A stretch of DNA of 64,000 bases from contig NZ_JALPNF010000002.1 of assembly GCF_023195535.1 (NCBI RefSeq), positions 310,001 to 374,000 on the forward strand. Direction: 5' to 3'. Source of the stretch: Sphingomonas faeni (GTDB lineage: Bacteria; Pseudomonadota; Alphaproteobacteria; Sphingomonadales; Sphingomonadaceae). A program made the translations under genes and the position numbers. Below the pieces are notes generated by a model, which worked only from the letters and a program-made list of their open reading frames with translations, searched no databases and was not told the DNA's origin. Positions within the stretch are counted from its first letter, which is position 1, and every line of letters begins with the position of its first letter. This document shows, one piece after another, positions 19,726 to 28,691 of the stretch.

Positions 19726-21073
19726 AGAGGGGGAGGACGATCCGCGCGATCAGGCCCGGGGCGTTGTCGGCGAGTTCGAAATGACCGTCGTGCAACCGCG
19801 CGACCGCTTCGATCAGCGCCATCCCGAGGCCCGCACCGGGGGTGGATCGCGCGCTGTCCAACCGCCCGAAGCGCTTCAACGCCTGCGCTCGGTCGGCGGC
19901 GGCGATGCCCGGGCCGCGGTCCTCGACCTGGATCGCCACGCCGTCGGTGCGGTGGACGATCCGCAGCGTGACCTCGCCGCCACCCGCGCCGTGGCGGAGC
20001 GCGTTGTCGATCAGGTTAGTGATTGCCTGGCTGATCAGTTCGCGGTGCAGCTTCATCGGCGGCGGCCGATCGTCGATCGCGATCGTGAAGACCAACCCCG
20101 CATCCTCCGCGACAGGCGCGTAGAGTTCGCCGATCTCTTCGAGGAGGTTCGCGGGCGATACCTCGATGAAACGATCGCGCGAGACCGAACCCGAGCGGCT
20201 GATCTCGATCACCATCGTCAGCATCCGCATGACGAGATCGGTCTCGACGAGCAGCCCGCCGAGCGCCGCCTCGCGCGCATCGGGATCGGCGATCAGCACC
20301 GCCTGCTCGGTCTTGGTGCGCAGGCGGGCGAGCGGCGAGCGCAGATCATGTGCGAGGCTGTCGGTGACGATCCGCAGTTCGGCCATCACGCCTTCGAGCT
20401 TGCCCAGCATGACGTTGAGCCGCGCGGCGAGGCGATCGAACGCGTCTCCGCCGCCCGCGATCATATCCACGCGCCGCGAGAGATCCCCCTCGCCTGCCGC
20501 CTCGATCGCCTTGGCGATACCGTCGAGCCGGCGACTGACATAGCGCGTGAGGACCAGGCCGCCGATCACGCCGAGCGCCAACGACAGGAAGACGGCCACT
20601 GCAAGCGCCCGCTCGATCGCGCGCTCCTCGGCCGCGATCAGGTCGAGGTTGCGGCCGGTGAGCAGCCAGTAATCGCCGAGCGGGTGGAGCGCATAGCCGG
20701 TCTCTCGCGCGGACCAGAGTTCGTCGGAGCCAAGTCGCGCGATCCTAAACTGCGTGACGCGGAGGGGGACGGCGAGACGCGCGGGGGAGATGCCGACGAC
20801 CGCGCGGCCCTTTGGGTCGATCACGGCCAGCACCAGCGAGACGTCACCCGGAACCACCGCGCTGTCGATCGCCTGCCGAACCGCGATCAGTCCGCCGCTG
20901 CGCCATACCGCGCGCAAGGCTACGGATTGTTCGGTGGTTTCGCGCCGGATCGCGTCGATCGCATCGGCGCTGGTCGTCTTCCAGACGAAACCGACCAGCG
21001 CGAGGTTGGACACCAGCGCCAGCGCAATCGAAAGCAAGGCGATCCGGGCGGTTACCGAAAGGCGGATCACCAC
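19724..21073 (-). CDS. Sensor histidine kinase, two-component system
   Basis: This 449-residue membrane kinase has a first membrane helix at about residues 10-31, a periplasmic sensor region of about 120 residues, a second helix at about 157-177, and a HAMP linker. The H-box has the phospho-acceptor His242 in SLAHDLRSPLARL. The N-box is QAITNLIDNALRHG and the G-boxes are VEDRGPGI and GAGLGMALI. It is 6 bases behind the response regulator gene, so the two form one operon. The signal is unknown. Confidence 0.93.
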   Translation of the reverse strand: MVIRLSVTARIALLSIALALVSNLALVGFVWKTTSADAIDAIRRETTEQSVALRAVWRSGGLIAVRQAIDSAVVPGDVSLVLAVIDPKGRAVVGISPARLAVPLRVTQFRIARLGSDELWSARETGYALHPLGDYWLLTGRNLDLIAAEERAIERALAVAVFLSLALGVIGGLVLTRYVSRRLDGIAKAIEAAGEGDLSRRVDMIAGGGDAFDRLAARLNVMLGKLEGVMAELRIVTDSLAHDLRSPLARLRTKTEQAVLIADPDAREAALGGLLVETDLVMRMLTMVIEISRSGSVSRDRFIEVSPANLLEEIGELYAPVAEDAGLVFTIAIDDRPPPMKLHRELISQAITNLIDNALRHGAGGGEVTLRIVHRTDGVAIQVEDRGPGIAAADRAQALKRFGRLDSARSTPGAGLGMALIEAVARLHDGHFELADNAPGLIARIVLPL

Positions 21074-21079
21074 CCCGGA

Positions 21080-21808
21080 TCAGCCTTCAACGGCGAGCCG
21101 GTATCCTGCCCCGCGCACCGTGTGCAGGATCGGCGTGGGGAAGCCGTCCTCGAGCTTGCGGCGGAGGCGACCGATATGTACGTCGACGACGTTCGAGCCC
21201 GGATCGAAATGATAGTTCCAGATCTTCTCGAGCATCATCGTGCGCGTCACGACCTGGCCGGCGTGGCGGGCGAGGAATTCGAGCAGGTTGAACTCGCGCG
21301 CGCCGAGCGGGATCGAGCGGCCCGCACGCGAGACGGCGCGGGCGAGCAGGTCGATTTCCAGATCGCCGACGGAGAGCTTGGTCTTTTGCGGTTCGGTGGC
21401 GGCACGGTCGGAGCGGCGGAGCATGGCCTCGATCCGTGCGGAAAGTTCAGCGAACGAGAACGGCTTGCAGAGATAGTCGTCAGCACCAGCCTTCAAGCCA
21501 TCGACCCGGTCGTCGACGGCGGCAAGTGCGGACAGGATCAGGACAGGCGTGGCAATGCCGGCCGCGCGAATCGCGCTGACCATCGACAGGCCGTCAAGGC
21601 CGGGCAACATGCGATCGGCGATGATGAGGTCGAAGATGCCCTCGCTGGCGAGGAACAGGCCGTCACGGCCATCGGCGCAGACCTCGATGGCATGGCCGGC
21701 CTCGGCCAAGCCCTTGGCAAGATAGGCGGATGTCGAGGCATCGTCCTCGACGATCAGAATCTTGCGGCTCAACGCGGTCTTACCTTCCCTGTCACCGAAA
21801 TCGGTCAC
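21080..21808 (-). CDS. OmpR/PhoB-family response regulator
   Basis: This 242-residue regulator has a receiver domain (ILIVEDDAST, phospho-Asp65 in LIIADRMLPG, Lys in YLCKPFS) and a C-terminal winged helix with VVDVHIGRLRRKLEDGF and TVRGAGYRL. It is partner to the downstream kinase. Upstream lies a 515-base non-coding region with short palindromes that could hold its own binding site. The 681-codon open frame on the opposite strand is a shadow. Confidence 0.95.
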   Translation of the reverse strand: MTDFGDREGKTALSRKILIVEDDASTSAYLAKGLAEAGHAIEVCADGRDGLFLASEGIFDLIIADRMLPGLDGLSMVSAIRAAGIATPVLILSALAAVDDRVDGLKAGADDYLCKPFSFAELSARIEAMLRRSDRAATEPQKTKLSVGDLEIDLLARAVSRAGRSIPLGAREFNLLEFLARHAGQVVTRTMMLEKIWNYHFDPGSNVVDVHIGRLRRKLEDGFPTPILHTVRGAGYRLAVEG

Positions 21809-22091
21809 TATCTCCGGCCCTTATAAACGGAAAGGCCGGCGGAAAGAAGTCTTCCCACCGGCCCCCACGGTACCCCCGGGAGTGACGGGCACCGATCTCT
21901 GGAAACGCGTGCGGCCTTTGCTGGCCACGGGTTTGTTCTAGGATCGGGTGGGGGTCAGGGCGATGACCGAGGGATGACAATTGCGTCATGTTGGTGGGTG
22001 TTTTTTGGTGTGGCAATGACGAAAGCGAATGCGCTATTGGCGTGCGCTGATGGTTCTCGCCAGCAACGCCCACCAACAATACGTCCATACC

Positions 22092-22205
22092 CCCCTCCCC
22101 GTCATCCCGGCGAACGCCGGGACCCATGGTCGGGGAGTTGGTAGTGGTTGTACGCTAACGGATGGTCCGCCGTATCCGTGGGTCCCGCCGTTCGCCGGGA
22201 TGACG
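22092..22205. repeat. REP pair, GTCATCCCGGCGAACGCCGGG family
   Basis: The left arm CGTCATCCCGGCGAACGCCG plus GGACCCATGG is matched by the right arm CCGTGGGTCCCGCCGTTCGC plus CGGGATGACG, with about 50 bases between. It is a close relative of the 8.2, 10.4 and 29.5 kb repeats, with GC-rich stem changes. Confidence 0.88.
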
Positions 22206-22245
22206 GAGTAGGGGAAAGAGAGGCGCGAGGTCGCCATCCCCATCA

Positions 22246-22300
22246 TGTTCTCCCGCGAAGGCGGGGGCCCAGACTGGGCTCCCGCCTTCGCGGGAGAACA
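22246..22300. repeat. REP, CCCGCCTTCGCGGG family (best-preserved copy)
   Basis: TGTTCTCCCGCGAAGGCGGG, then GGCCCAGACTGGGCT, then CCCGCCTTCGCGGGAGAACA, forming a long hairpin with an internal GCCCAGACTGGGC stem. It lies 24 bases after the adk stop and may act as a 3'-end structure for the ribosomal operon transcript. Confidence 0.9.
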
Positions 22301-22323
22301 TACTTACCTACGATTATTTACGC

Positions 22324-22983
22324 CTACTTCCCGTCGAGGATCGCAGCGATCGCCGAACCAACATGCGCGATGTCGGCCATACCGTCGACACGGTGCACCA
22401 GGCCCCGAGCGTCGTAGATCGGCAGGATCGGGGCAGTCTTCGCGCGGTATTCGGCCATCCGGTTGTGGACCGTCTCAGCGTTGTCATCAGGACGACGCTT
22501 GAACTCGGTCGAACCGCAGACGTCGCAGACGCCGGCCACGACCGGCTTCTTGTAGCGATCGTGATAACCCGTACCGCACTTGGCGCAGGTGTAGCGGCCG
22601 ACGACACGGTCGATCAGCGCGGCCTCGTCGACACCCAACTCAATGACATAGTCGAGCGTCCGACTACGGTCTGCCAGCAATCCGTCGAGCGCCTCCGCCT
22701 GCGCCGCCGTACGCGGGTAACCGTCGAAGATGACGCCGTTCGCCGTGTCCGGCTGGTCGAGACGCTCGCCGATGATACCCGACACGATCTCGTCGGACAC
22801 CAGACCGCCCGACGCCATAACCGACTTCGCCTGAAGGCCGACCGGCGTTCCGGCGGCAACCGCTGCGCGCAGCATGTCGCCGGTCGAAAGCTGCACCATG
22901 CCGCGCTCGCTGACGAGCGTGGCGGCCTGGGTGCCCTTGCCCGCGCCAGGCGGTCCAAGAAGGATGATATTCACGAAACGCAC
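22324..22983 (-). CDS. adk: Adenylate kinase, long zinc-type
   Basis: This 219-residue enzyme interconverts 2 ADP with ATP and AMP. The P-loop GPPGAGKGTQ covers residues 10-19, the NMP-binding region has STGDMLRAA, and FDGYPRT follows. The LID carries four Cys (C133-x2-C136 ... C153-x2-C156), suggesting a structural zinc. It follows secY in the same direction, as in the spc operon of many bacteria. Normally rpsM-rpsK-rpoA-rplQ would follow; here they do not. Confidence 0.97.
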   Translation of the reverse strand: MRFVNIILLGPPGAGKGTQAATLVSERGMVQLSTGDMLRAAVAAGTPVGLQAKSVMASGGLVSDEIVSGIIGERLDQPDTANGVIFDGYPRTAAQAEALDGLLADRSRTLDYVIELGVDEAALIDRVVGRYTCAKCGTGYHDRYKKPVVAGVCDVCGSTEFKRRPDDNAETVHNRMAEYRAKTAPILPIYDARGLVHRVDGMADIAHVGSAIAAILDGK

Positions 22984-23037
22984 TCCCCTCGTTCGTGCAG
23001 ATTATTACACGCCAAAGCCGTTGGTTAGGCCCGCAGT

Positions 23038-24402
23038 TTAGCGAAGTCGATTGCCCTTAAGCTTCGCCTTCTTGATCAGGTCGCCATACTGGTGCGCCAG
23101 CAGGTGCGACTGGATCTGCGTCACCGTGTCCATCGTCACGTTGACGACGATCAGCAGGCTGGTGCCACCAAGGTAGAACGGGATCTGCAGCGCGGTCACC
23201 AGATATTCGGGCAACAGGCAGATGATCGTCAGATACGCCGCACCGATCACGGTGATGCGCGTCAGCACGTAATCGAAGTAATTCTCGGTGTTCTTGCCCG
23301 GGCGGATGCCGGGGATGAACCCGCCATTGCGCTTCAGGTTGTCGGCGGTTTCCTCGGGGTTGAAGACGACCGCGGTGTAGAAGAACGAGAAGAAGATGAT
23401 GCCGGCGCCGTACAGCAGCATGTACACGGGCGAGCCGTGCTGCAGGTACTGGTTGAGCGTGATGATGAAGTCACCCCACTTCGACTCGCCTGCGACGCGC
23501 TGGCCGGCGAACTGCGAGATCGTCAGCGGCATCAGCAGCAGCGACGACGCGAAGATCGGCGGGATGACGCCGGCGGTGTTGATCTTCAGCGGCAGATGGC
23601 TGCGATCGGCCTGCATGCCGCGCTGCGTCTGGCGCTTGGGATACTGGATCAGGATGCGGCGCTGGGCGCGCTCCATGAAGCAGATGAAGAGGATCAGCAC
23701 GACCACCGCGACGACGATGCCGATCAGCTTGATCGGGTCGAGCGAGCCCGAGCGGCCGCCTTCGAGCAGATTGACGAGCGTGACGGGCAGATGCGCGACG
23801 ATGCCGGCCATGATGATCAGCGAGACACCGTTGCCGATGCCGCGGCTGGTGATCTGCTCGCCGAGCCACATCAGGAACATCGTACCGCCGATCAGCGAGA
23901 TGACCGCGGCGACGCGGAACATCATGCCGGGCTCGATGACCGCCTGGATGCCCTGTGCAGCGCCGAGCGTCTCCAGGCCGACGGCGATGAAATAGCCCTG
24001 CACCGCGGTCAGGCCGACGGTGCCGTAGCGCGTGTACTGGTTGAGGCGCTTGCGGCCCGATTCGCCGTCCTTCTTGATGGCGGCGAGCGTCGGCGACAGC
24101 GAGGTCGCGAGCTGCACCACGATCGAAGCGGTGATGTAGGGCATCACGCCGAGCGCGATCAGCGACATGCGGCTGAGCGACCCACCCGAGAAGGTGTTGA
24201 AGAAATCGAGTACGCCGCCCTGAGTCTGCTGCGAGAGCAGGCCGAGCGCGGTCGGGTCGACACCCGGCAGCGGGACATAGCTGAGCAGGCGGAAAATGAT
24301 CAGCGCACCGATCGTGAACCACAACCGCTTCTTGAGGTCGGTCGCCTTCGCGAATTTCGAAAGGCTGATGCTTTGCGCCATCTGGTCGGCTGCGGATGCC
24401 AT
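23038..24402 (-). CDS. secY: Preprotein translocase subunit SecY
   Basis: This 454-residue membrane protein is the channel of the Sec translocase in the inner membrane, with ten predicted helices. Typical motifs are LRFxxYVPLPG-like RLLSYVPLPGVD near the N-terminus, SLSRMSLIALGVMPYITASI, and the cytoplasmic loop ERAQRRILIQYPKRQ. It lies about 300 bases behind rplO; a hairpin with a T-run and a REP fill the gap, so it may be partly uncoupled from the ribosomal genes. Confidence 0.97.
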   Translation of the reverse strand: MASAADQMAQSISLSKFAKATDLKKRLWFTIGALIIFRLLSYVPLPGVDPTALGLLSQQTQGGVLDFFNTFSGGSLSRMSLIALGVMPYITASIVVQLATSLSPTLAAIKKDGESGRKRLNQYTRYGTVGLTAVQGYFIAVGLETLGAAQGIQAVIEPGMMFRVAAVISLIGGTMFLMWLGEQITSRGIGNGVSLIIMAGIVAHLPVTLVNLLEGGRSGSLDPIKLIGIVVAVVVLILFICFMERAQRRILIQYPKRQTQRGMQADRSHLPLKINTAGVIPPIFASSLLLMPLTISQFAGQRVAGESKWGDFIITLNQYLQHGSPVYMLLYGAGIIFFSFFYTAVVFNPEETADNLKRNGGFIPGIRPGKNTENYFDYVLTRITVIGAAYLTIICLLPEYLVTALQIPFYLGGTSLLIVVNVTMDTVTQIQSHLLAHQYGDLIKKAKLKGNRLR

Positions 24403-24520
24403 GCGTGTGATCGTCCTGGAAACAAAGAAGGCGGGATGCGTTGTGACCGCCCCCGCCGCTCATATAGGCGCAGGAGCGCGCTTGTCTAATGCCTAGACGA
24501 ATTCCGGCCGCCCCCTGTCC

Positions 24521-24592
24521 CGTTCGTCCTGAGCGAAGTCGAAGGACATTGCCCAAAGTGACGTACCCTTCGACTTCGCTCAGGGCGAACGG
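24521..24592. repeat. Inverted repeat CGTTCGTCCTGAGCGAAGTCG
   Basis: Arms CGTTCGTCCTGAGCGAAGTC and its near-complement GACTTCGCTCAGGGCGAACG are separated by about 30 bases. This is a REP-like element different from the other families in the window, seen once here. It lies in the rplO-secY gap. Confidence 0.82.
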
Positions 24593-24659
24593 AGGAAGAG
24601 AGGTCCCTGATAGGGATCGACAGGAAGTCGGCGGCGAGAAGACGCTAAGTCAGGCAAAT

Positions 24660-24698
24660 AAAAAGGGGGCCGGCGCTTTCGCACCCGCCCCCTTTCGT
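24660..24698 (-). terminator. Probable rho-independent terminator between rplO and secY
   Basis: On the minus strand, GGGGGCGGG pairs across GTGCGAAAGC with CCGGCCCCC and is followed by TTTTTAT. The stem has a mismatch. It begins about 10 bases after the rplO stop, so it could end or attenuate the ribosomal transcript before secY. Runs of A on the plus-strand side mean it reads best in the minus direction. Confidence 0.7.
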
Positions 24699-24703
24699 TC
24701 GGC

Positions 24704-25246
24704 TTAAGCCTTGAACGACGCCTTGTGCGCCGCACGCTCCTTGTACTTCACGCCCTTCTTGGCGGCAGCCTTCTCGGCTGCGGGGACGAAATGGATCACC
24801 TCGACCTTGCCGCCGATCTTCTCGACCGCTTCGATCGCGCCCTTCGACGCGCCGTCGACGGTGAACGAAAGGACCGTGGTCAGCTCGCCCTTGGCGAGGA
24901 GGCGGACGCCGTCCTTGCCGCCGCGTGCCAGGCCAGCGGCCTTGAGCGCGTCGTGGTCGAGCGTGGCGTTCGCCTCGATCTTGCCGGCGTCGACCGCGAG
25001 CTGGATCGCGCCGAGGTTGACCTCTGCGAAGTCCTTGCGGAAGATGTTGTTGAAGCCGCGCTTAGGCAGACGCATGTGCAGTGGCATCTGGCCGCCTTCG
25101 AAGCCGGCGATGGACACGCCCTCGCGGCTCTTCTGGCCCTTCTGGCCGCGGCCTGCGGTCTTGCCCTTGCCCGAGCCGATGCCGCGTCCGACGCGCATCT
25201 TGGACTTACGGGCACCCTGGTTATCGCGGAGTTCGTTGAGCTTCAT
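24704..25246 (-). CDS. rplO: 50S ribosomal protein uL15
   Basis: About 180 residues; the family start [14 protein letters not shown] is followed by the Gly/Arg/Lys-rich loop [20 protein letters not shown], which threads into 23S rRNA, and [10 protein letters not shown] start six bases upstream (MTMKL) is equally possible. It follows rpmD after a 110-base gap that contains a hairpin. Its Lys/Ala-rich tail is slightly long for the family. Confidence 0.96.
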   Translation of the reverse strand: MKLNELRDNQGARKSKMRVGRGIGSGKGKTAGRGQKGQKSREGVSIAGFEGGQMPLHMRLPKRGFNNIFRKDFAEVNLGAIQLAVDAGKIEANATLDHDALKAAGLARGGKDGVRLLAKGELTTVLSFTVDGASKGAIEAVEKIGGKVEVIHFVPAAEKAAAKKGVKYKERAAHKASFKA

Positions 25247-25311
25247 GGTCATGCACTCGCTTTCGCTTGTTACGCGCTGGTTGGATTCACGGTTGGAAAC
25301 CGGAAATGAGG

Positions 25312-25334
25312 AAGGGGGCCGTTAGCCCCCTTCC
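25312..25334. other. Hairpin between rpmD and rplO
   Basis: GGAAGGGGG-ccgttag-CCCCCTTCC forms a perfect 9-bp stem in the transcript between the rpmD stop and the rplO start. It lacks a T-run on the minus strand, so it is more likely a processing or attenuation structure than a full terminator. Confidence 0.6.
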
Positions 25335-25363
25335 CGGTATTTGTCACTAGGTAGCGTGAAGGG

Positions 25364-25540
25364 TCAGCCCTCGACCGACACCATGTGCTGCACCTTGCGG
25401 ATCATGCCGCGGACCTCTGGGCTGTCTTCCAGCTCGCGGGTCTTGTGCATCTTGTTGAGCCCGAGACCGATCAGCGTTGCGCGCTGGTCCTTCTCGCGGC
25501 GGATCGGCGAACCGGTCTGCGTGATCTTGATGGTTGCCAT
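25364..25540 (-). CDS. rpmD: 50S ribosomal protein uL30
   Basis: A short gene of 58 residues: [20 protein letters not shown], then [20 protein letters not shown] and [18 protein letters not shown]. The [12 protein letters not shown] core and the length are standard for bacterial L30. It starts six bases after the rpsE stop, in the conserved spc-operon position between rpsE and rplO. Confidence 0.95.
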   Translation of the reverse strand: MATIKITQTGSPIRREKDQRATLIGLGLNKMHKTRELEDSPEVRGMIRKVQHMVSVEG

Positions 25541-25546
25541 GATCGC

Positions 25547-26338
25547 TTACTCCGTGATCGCAGCTGCATCGGCCTCGGCGGTCTTCGAACCACCATGGCC
25601 GAGCAGGTCGGCGATCTTCTTGCCGCGACGCTGTGCGACGGCCTTGGGCGAGGTCTGCTCGCCAAGGGCCTCGAACGTGGCGCGGATCATGTTGTAGGGG
25701 TTCGACGTGCCGACCGACTTGGTCACAACGTCCGCAACGCCCAGCGATTCGAAGACGGCGCGCATCGGGCCACCGGCGATGATGCCCGTACCCTGAGGCG
25801 CCGAGCGCAGCGTGACCTTGCCGGCACCGAAGTGACCGTTGCCGTCATGATGTAGCGTGCGACCGTCCTTCAACGGAACGCGAACCATCTTCTTCTTGGC
25901 AGCAGCCGTCGCCTTCGAGATGGCTTCCGGCACTTCGCGTGCCTTGCCATGACCGAAGCCTGCACGACCCTTGCCGTCGCCGACGACGACGAGCGCTGCG
26001 AAGCCGAAGCGCTTACCGCCCTTGACCGTCTTCGAGACGCGGTTGATGTGCACCAGCTTCTCGATCAGCTCTTCGCCGCCATCGTCCGAACCCGGACGAC
26101 CGCCACGATTGTCGCGACCACCGCGACCGCCGTCACGACCACCGCGGTTGCCGCCCGGGCCACCGCTGCGACCGCCACCGGGGCCACCACGACCGCCACC
26201 GCCGCCGCCACCGGGACGGCCACGGCCACCGCCGGTGTTGCCCTGGTAGCCAGTGCTCTGCGGAACATTCTGAGCCGTGACGTCCTGTGCGGTCGTCTCG
26301 GGCGCGATAACCGCTGGCGTGTTGTTTTCGTCAGCCAT
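25547..26338 (-). CDS. rpsE: 30S ribosomal protein uS5 with Arg-Gly-rich N-terminal extension
   Basis: This 263-residue protein carries a normal S5 core from about residue 89 ([20 protein letters not shown], then [23 protein letters not shown] and the C-terminal [13 protein letters not shown]). In front of it lies an extension of nearly 90 residues, of which residues 35-85 are almost only Gly, Arg, Asp and Pro (RGG-type repeats). Bacterial S5 is usually near 165-200 residues. S5 helps decoding accuracy and mRNA unwinding at the entry channel. The extension probably lies on the solvent side and could bind RNA. Confidence 0.96.
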   Translation of the reverse strand: MADENNTPAVIAPETTAQDVTAQNVPQSTGYQGNTGGGRGRPGGGGGGGRGGPGGGRSGGPGGNRGGRDGGRGGRDNRGGRPGSDDGGEELIEKLVHINRVSKTVKGGKRFGFAALVVVGDGKGRAGFGHGKAREVPEAISKATAAAKKKMVRVPLKDGRTLHHDGNGHFGAGKVTLRSAPQGTGIIAGGPMRAVFESLGVADVVTKSVGTSNPYNMIRATFEALGEQTSPKAVAQRRGKKIADLLGHGGSKTAEADAAAITE

Positions 26339-26341
26339 GTC

Positions 26342-26698
26342 TTAGAACTCCAATCCGGCTTCGCGCGCGGCATCGGCAAGAGCCTTCACGCGACCGTGGT
26401 AGAGGAAGCCGCCGCGATCGAACACGACCTGGGTCACGCCCGCTGCCTTGGCAGCCTCGGCGACGCGCTTGCCGACCGAAGTCGCCGCGTCGATGTTGGC
26501 GCCGGACGTGCCGCGCACGTCCTTCTCCAGCGTCGAGGCCGATGCGACCGTCGTGCCAGCGGCATCGTCGATCACCTGGGCATAGATGTGCTTGCCCGAG
26601 CGATGCACCGACAACCGCGGACGGGTGCCTGCACGTGCGCGGAGCGCGGTACGGTTGCGGCGACGCCGCTTGGCGAAAAGAGAAAGTCCCTTGGTCAT
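26342..26698 (-). CDS. rplR: 50S ribosomal protein uL18
   Basis: This 118-residue protein binds 5S rRNA. The Arg-rich opening [34 protein letters not shown] and the ending [26 protein letters not shown] are all canonical. I start at ATG 26698, which overlaps the rplF stop by one base. The longer open frame further upstream reads through rplF in another phase. Confidence 0.97.
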   Translation of the reverse strand: MTKGLSLFAKRRRRNRTALRARAGTRPRLSVHRSGKHIYAQVIDDAAGTTVASASTLEKDVRGTSGANIDAATSVGKRVAEAAKAAGVTQVVFDRGGFLYHGRVKALADAAREAGLEF

Positions 26699-27231
26699 TA
26701 CTTCTTCTTCCCTTCCTTGCGGAAGATGAACTCGCCGTCGTACTTGATACCCTTGCCCTTGTAAGGCTCGGGCTTGCGCCACTGACGAATTTCCGCGGCC
26801 AGCTGACCGACCATCTGCTTGTCCGAACCCGAGATCTCGATCGTCGTGTTGTCGGGAGTCTTGACTTCGATCCCCTCCGGCACGTCGATGTTGACGTCAT
26901 GGCTGTAGCCGAGCTGCAGCTTGAGGTTGCGACCCTGCGCTGCGGCACGATAGCCGACGCCGGTGATCAGCAGCTTCTTGGTGAAGCCTTCCGACACGCC
27001 GGTGACCAGGTTCTGCACCATGGTCCGCTGCATGCCCCAGAACGCGCGAGCGCGCTTGGTGTCGTTGGCCGGCTGCACCGAAATGCCGCCGTCTTCGATC
27101 GTGTAGCTGATCTCGTCGCGAAGCGGCATCTTGAGGGTCCCCTTGGGGCCCTTCATCGTCAGCTGCTTGTTCTCGATGGTCGGCGTGATGCCCGCCGGTA
27201 CGGTGACCGGCTTCTTACCAATGCGGCTCAT
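26698..27231 (-). CDS. rplF: 50S ribosomal protein uL6
   Basis: A 177-residue protein with the expected start [15 protein letters not shown] and the C-terminal signature [18 protein letters not shown]. It sits near the factor-binding site of the 50S subunit. Its start overlaps the rpsH stop, and its stop overlaps the rplR start, so rpsH-rplF-rplR are translationally coupled. Confidence 0.98.
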   Translation of the reverse strand: MSRIGKKPVTVPAGITPTIENKQLTMKGPKGTLKMPLRDEISYTIEDGGISVQPANDTKRARAFWGMQRTMVQNLVTGVSEGFTKKLLITGVGYRAAAQGRNLKLQLGYSHDVNIDVPEGIEVKTPDNTTIEISGSDKQMVGQLAAEIRQWRKPEPYKGKGIKYDGEFIFRKEGKKK

Positions 27232-27626
27232 CAGAACACCTCCGCGAGGACTTCGCCGCCGACGTTCTGCTCACGCGCTTCGGAATCCGAGAGCACGCCG
27301 CGGGGCGTCGAGACGATGGTGATGCCGAGGCCGTTACGGACGCGCGGGAGTTCCTGCGAGCCGGAATAGACGCGACGGCCGGGCTTCGAGACGCGCGCGA
27401 CATGCTTGATCGCAGGCTGGCCCTCGAAATACTTCAGCTCGATGCGAAGGCCGGCCGCGGGGCCCATCTGCTCTTCGCTATAGCCACGGATATAGCCTTC
27501 GCGCTGCAGAACGTCGAGCACGCGGACGCGCAGCTTCGACGCCGGCGTGAGGACGGAGTCCTTCTTCGCGCGCTGGCCATTACGGATACGGGTGAGCAAA
27601 TCACCCAGGGGATCGGTCACTGCCAT
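27231..27626 (-). CDS. rpsH: 30S ribosomal protein uS8
   Basis: A 131-residue protein opening [22 protein letters not shown] and ending in the conserved [20 protein letters not shown], the signature of S8. In E. coli, S8 is the autogenous repressor of the spc operon, binding near rplE. No matching RNA target was identified here. It is coupled to rplF by an overlap and lies 10 bases after rpsN. Confidence 0.98.
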   Translation of the reverse strand: MAVTDPLGDLLTRIRNGQRAKKDSVLTPASKLRVRVLDVLQREGYIRGYSEEQMGPAAGLRIELKYFEGQPAIKHVARVSKPGRRVYSGSQELPRVRNGLGITIVSTPRGVLSDSEAREQNVGGEVLAEVF

Positions 27627-27636
27627 GATTTAGTCC

Positions 27637-27942
27637 TTACCAGCTCGACTTCGTGACGCCGGGGATGAGGCCCTTGTTGGCCAGATCGCGCAGCTGAATA
27701 CGGCAGAGCCGGAACTTGCGGTAATAGGCGCGCGGGCGACCGGTCAGCTCGCACCGGTTACGGATGCGGGTCGGGTTCGCGTTGCGCGGCAGTGCCGCCA
27801 TCTTGAGGCGAGCGATCAGACGCTCACCGTCGTCGAGCGTCTTGTCCGCTGCGATCGCCTTCAGTGCCGCGTACTTCGGGGCATACTGCTTGACCATGCG
27901 CTTGCGGCGCTCGTTCTTGTTGACTGAACTCAGTTTCGCCAT
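27637..27942 (-). CDS. rpsN: 30S ribosomal protein uS14 (zinc-free type)
   Basis: A 101-residue protein. The C-terminal half, [41 protein letters not shown], is diagnostic of S14. Only two of the four Cys of the zinc-binding form are present, so this is the longer zinc-independent C- form normal in proteobacteria. It is separated from rplE upstream by a 130-base gap filled by a REP pair. Confidence 0.98.
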   Translation of the reverse strand: MAKLSSVNKNERRKRMVKQYAPKYAALKAIAADKTLDDGERLIARLKMAALPRNANPTRIRNRCELTGRPRAYYRKFRLCRIQLRDLANKGLIPGVTKSSW

Positions 27943-27966
27943 CGACTTAAGTTCTTTCTTTGCTAG

Positions 27967-28064
27967 CTCCCCTCCCGCTTGCGGGAGGGGTTGGGGGAGG
28001 GAAGGACCAACGCCTGTTCGGCGCGAGGCCCCTCCCCTGACCCCTCCCGCAAGCGGGAGGGGGA
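27967..28064. repeat. REP pair, CCCCTCCCGCTTGCGGGAGGGG family, inside the spc operon
   Basis: Left half CCCCTCCCGCTTGCGGGAGG plus GGTTGGGGGAGGG, right half CCCCTCCCCTGACCCCTCCC plus GCAAGCGGGAGGGG, inverted with respect to each other. It occupies almost the whole rplE-rpsN gap. A half of the same family is found in frame inside the coding region at 47.7 kb. Confidence 0.9.
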
Positions 28065-28070
28065 CTTAGA

Positions 28071-28691
28071 TTAAGCTGCCTTCTTCTCGTCGGCAGCGTC
28101 GTCTTCGATCGGGAACGGGAAACCGAACAGACGGAGAAGCTCGCGAGCCTCGTCGTCGGTCTTTGCGGTCGTCGTCACGATCACATCCATGCCGCGGATC
28201 TTGTCGACCCGGTCATAGCTGATTTCTGGGAACACGATCTGCTCCTTGATACCGCAGGCATAGTTGCCGCGGCCATCGAAGCTCTTCGGATTGAGACCGC
28301 GGAAATCGCGGACGCGGGGAAGAGCGATCGTGATGAAACGGTCGAGGAACTCGTACATGCGCTCGCGGCGAAGGGTGACCTTCACGCCGATCGGCATGCC
28401 TTCACGCAGCTTGAACTGCGCGATCGACTTCTTGGCCTTCGTCACGACAGGCTTTTGGCCGGCGATCAGCTCCATTTCGGAAGCAGCCTGGTCGACCTTC
28501 TTCTTGTCCTGCGTGGCTTCGCCAACGCCCATGTTCAGCACGATCTTGTCGAGCCGCGGGATTTCCATAACGTTCTTGTACCCGAACTTCTCGGTCATCG
28601 CCTTGATGATCGTCTCATCGTACAGTTTCCGCATGCGTGCGACGTAGACGGTCTCTGCGCCGTTCTGCTCGCCAGTGTTCTGATCAACCAT
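28071..28691 (-). CDS. rplE: 50S ribosomal protein uL5
   Basis: A 206-residue protein with the core of L5: [16 protein letters not shown] [40 protein letters not shown] and [30 protein letters not shown]. It binds 5S rRNA at the central protuberance. The N-terminal 15 residues and the Asp/Glu/Ala tail are a little longer than in E. coli. Its start overlaps the rplX stop by 8 bases. Confidence 0.98.
   Translation of the reverse strand: MVDQNTGEQNGAETVYVARMRKLYDETIIKAMTEKFGYKNVMEIPRLDKIVLNMGVGEATQDKKKVDQAASEMELIAGQKPVVTKAKKSIAQFKLREGMPIGVKVTLRRERMYEFLDRFITIALPRVRDFRGLNPKSFDGRGNYACGIKEQIVFPEISYDRVDKIRGMDVIVTTTAKTDDEARELLRLFGFPFPIEDDAADEKKAA

Larger units (their letters stand above)
21809..22323. 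other. 515-base intergenic region with palindromes, between two-component system and adk
   Basis: It holds, in order: the presumed promoter region of the response regulator gene, a short inverted repeat ATGAC-aattgc-GTCAT (21974-21989), a GTCATCCCGGCGAACGCCGGGA REP pair (22092-22205), and a TGTTCTCCCGCGAAGGCGGG REP (22246-22300). No protein-coding gene could be supported. Confidence 0.7.

Noticed and set aside
19781..21826. 681-codon open frame opposite the kinase and response regulator
   Set aside because: It is the shadow of the two-component genes, whose H-box, N-box and receiver motifs are intact on the minus strand.
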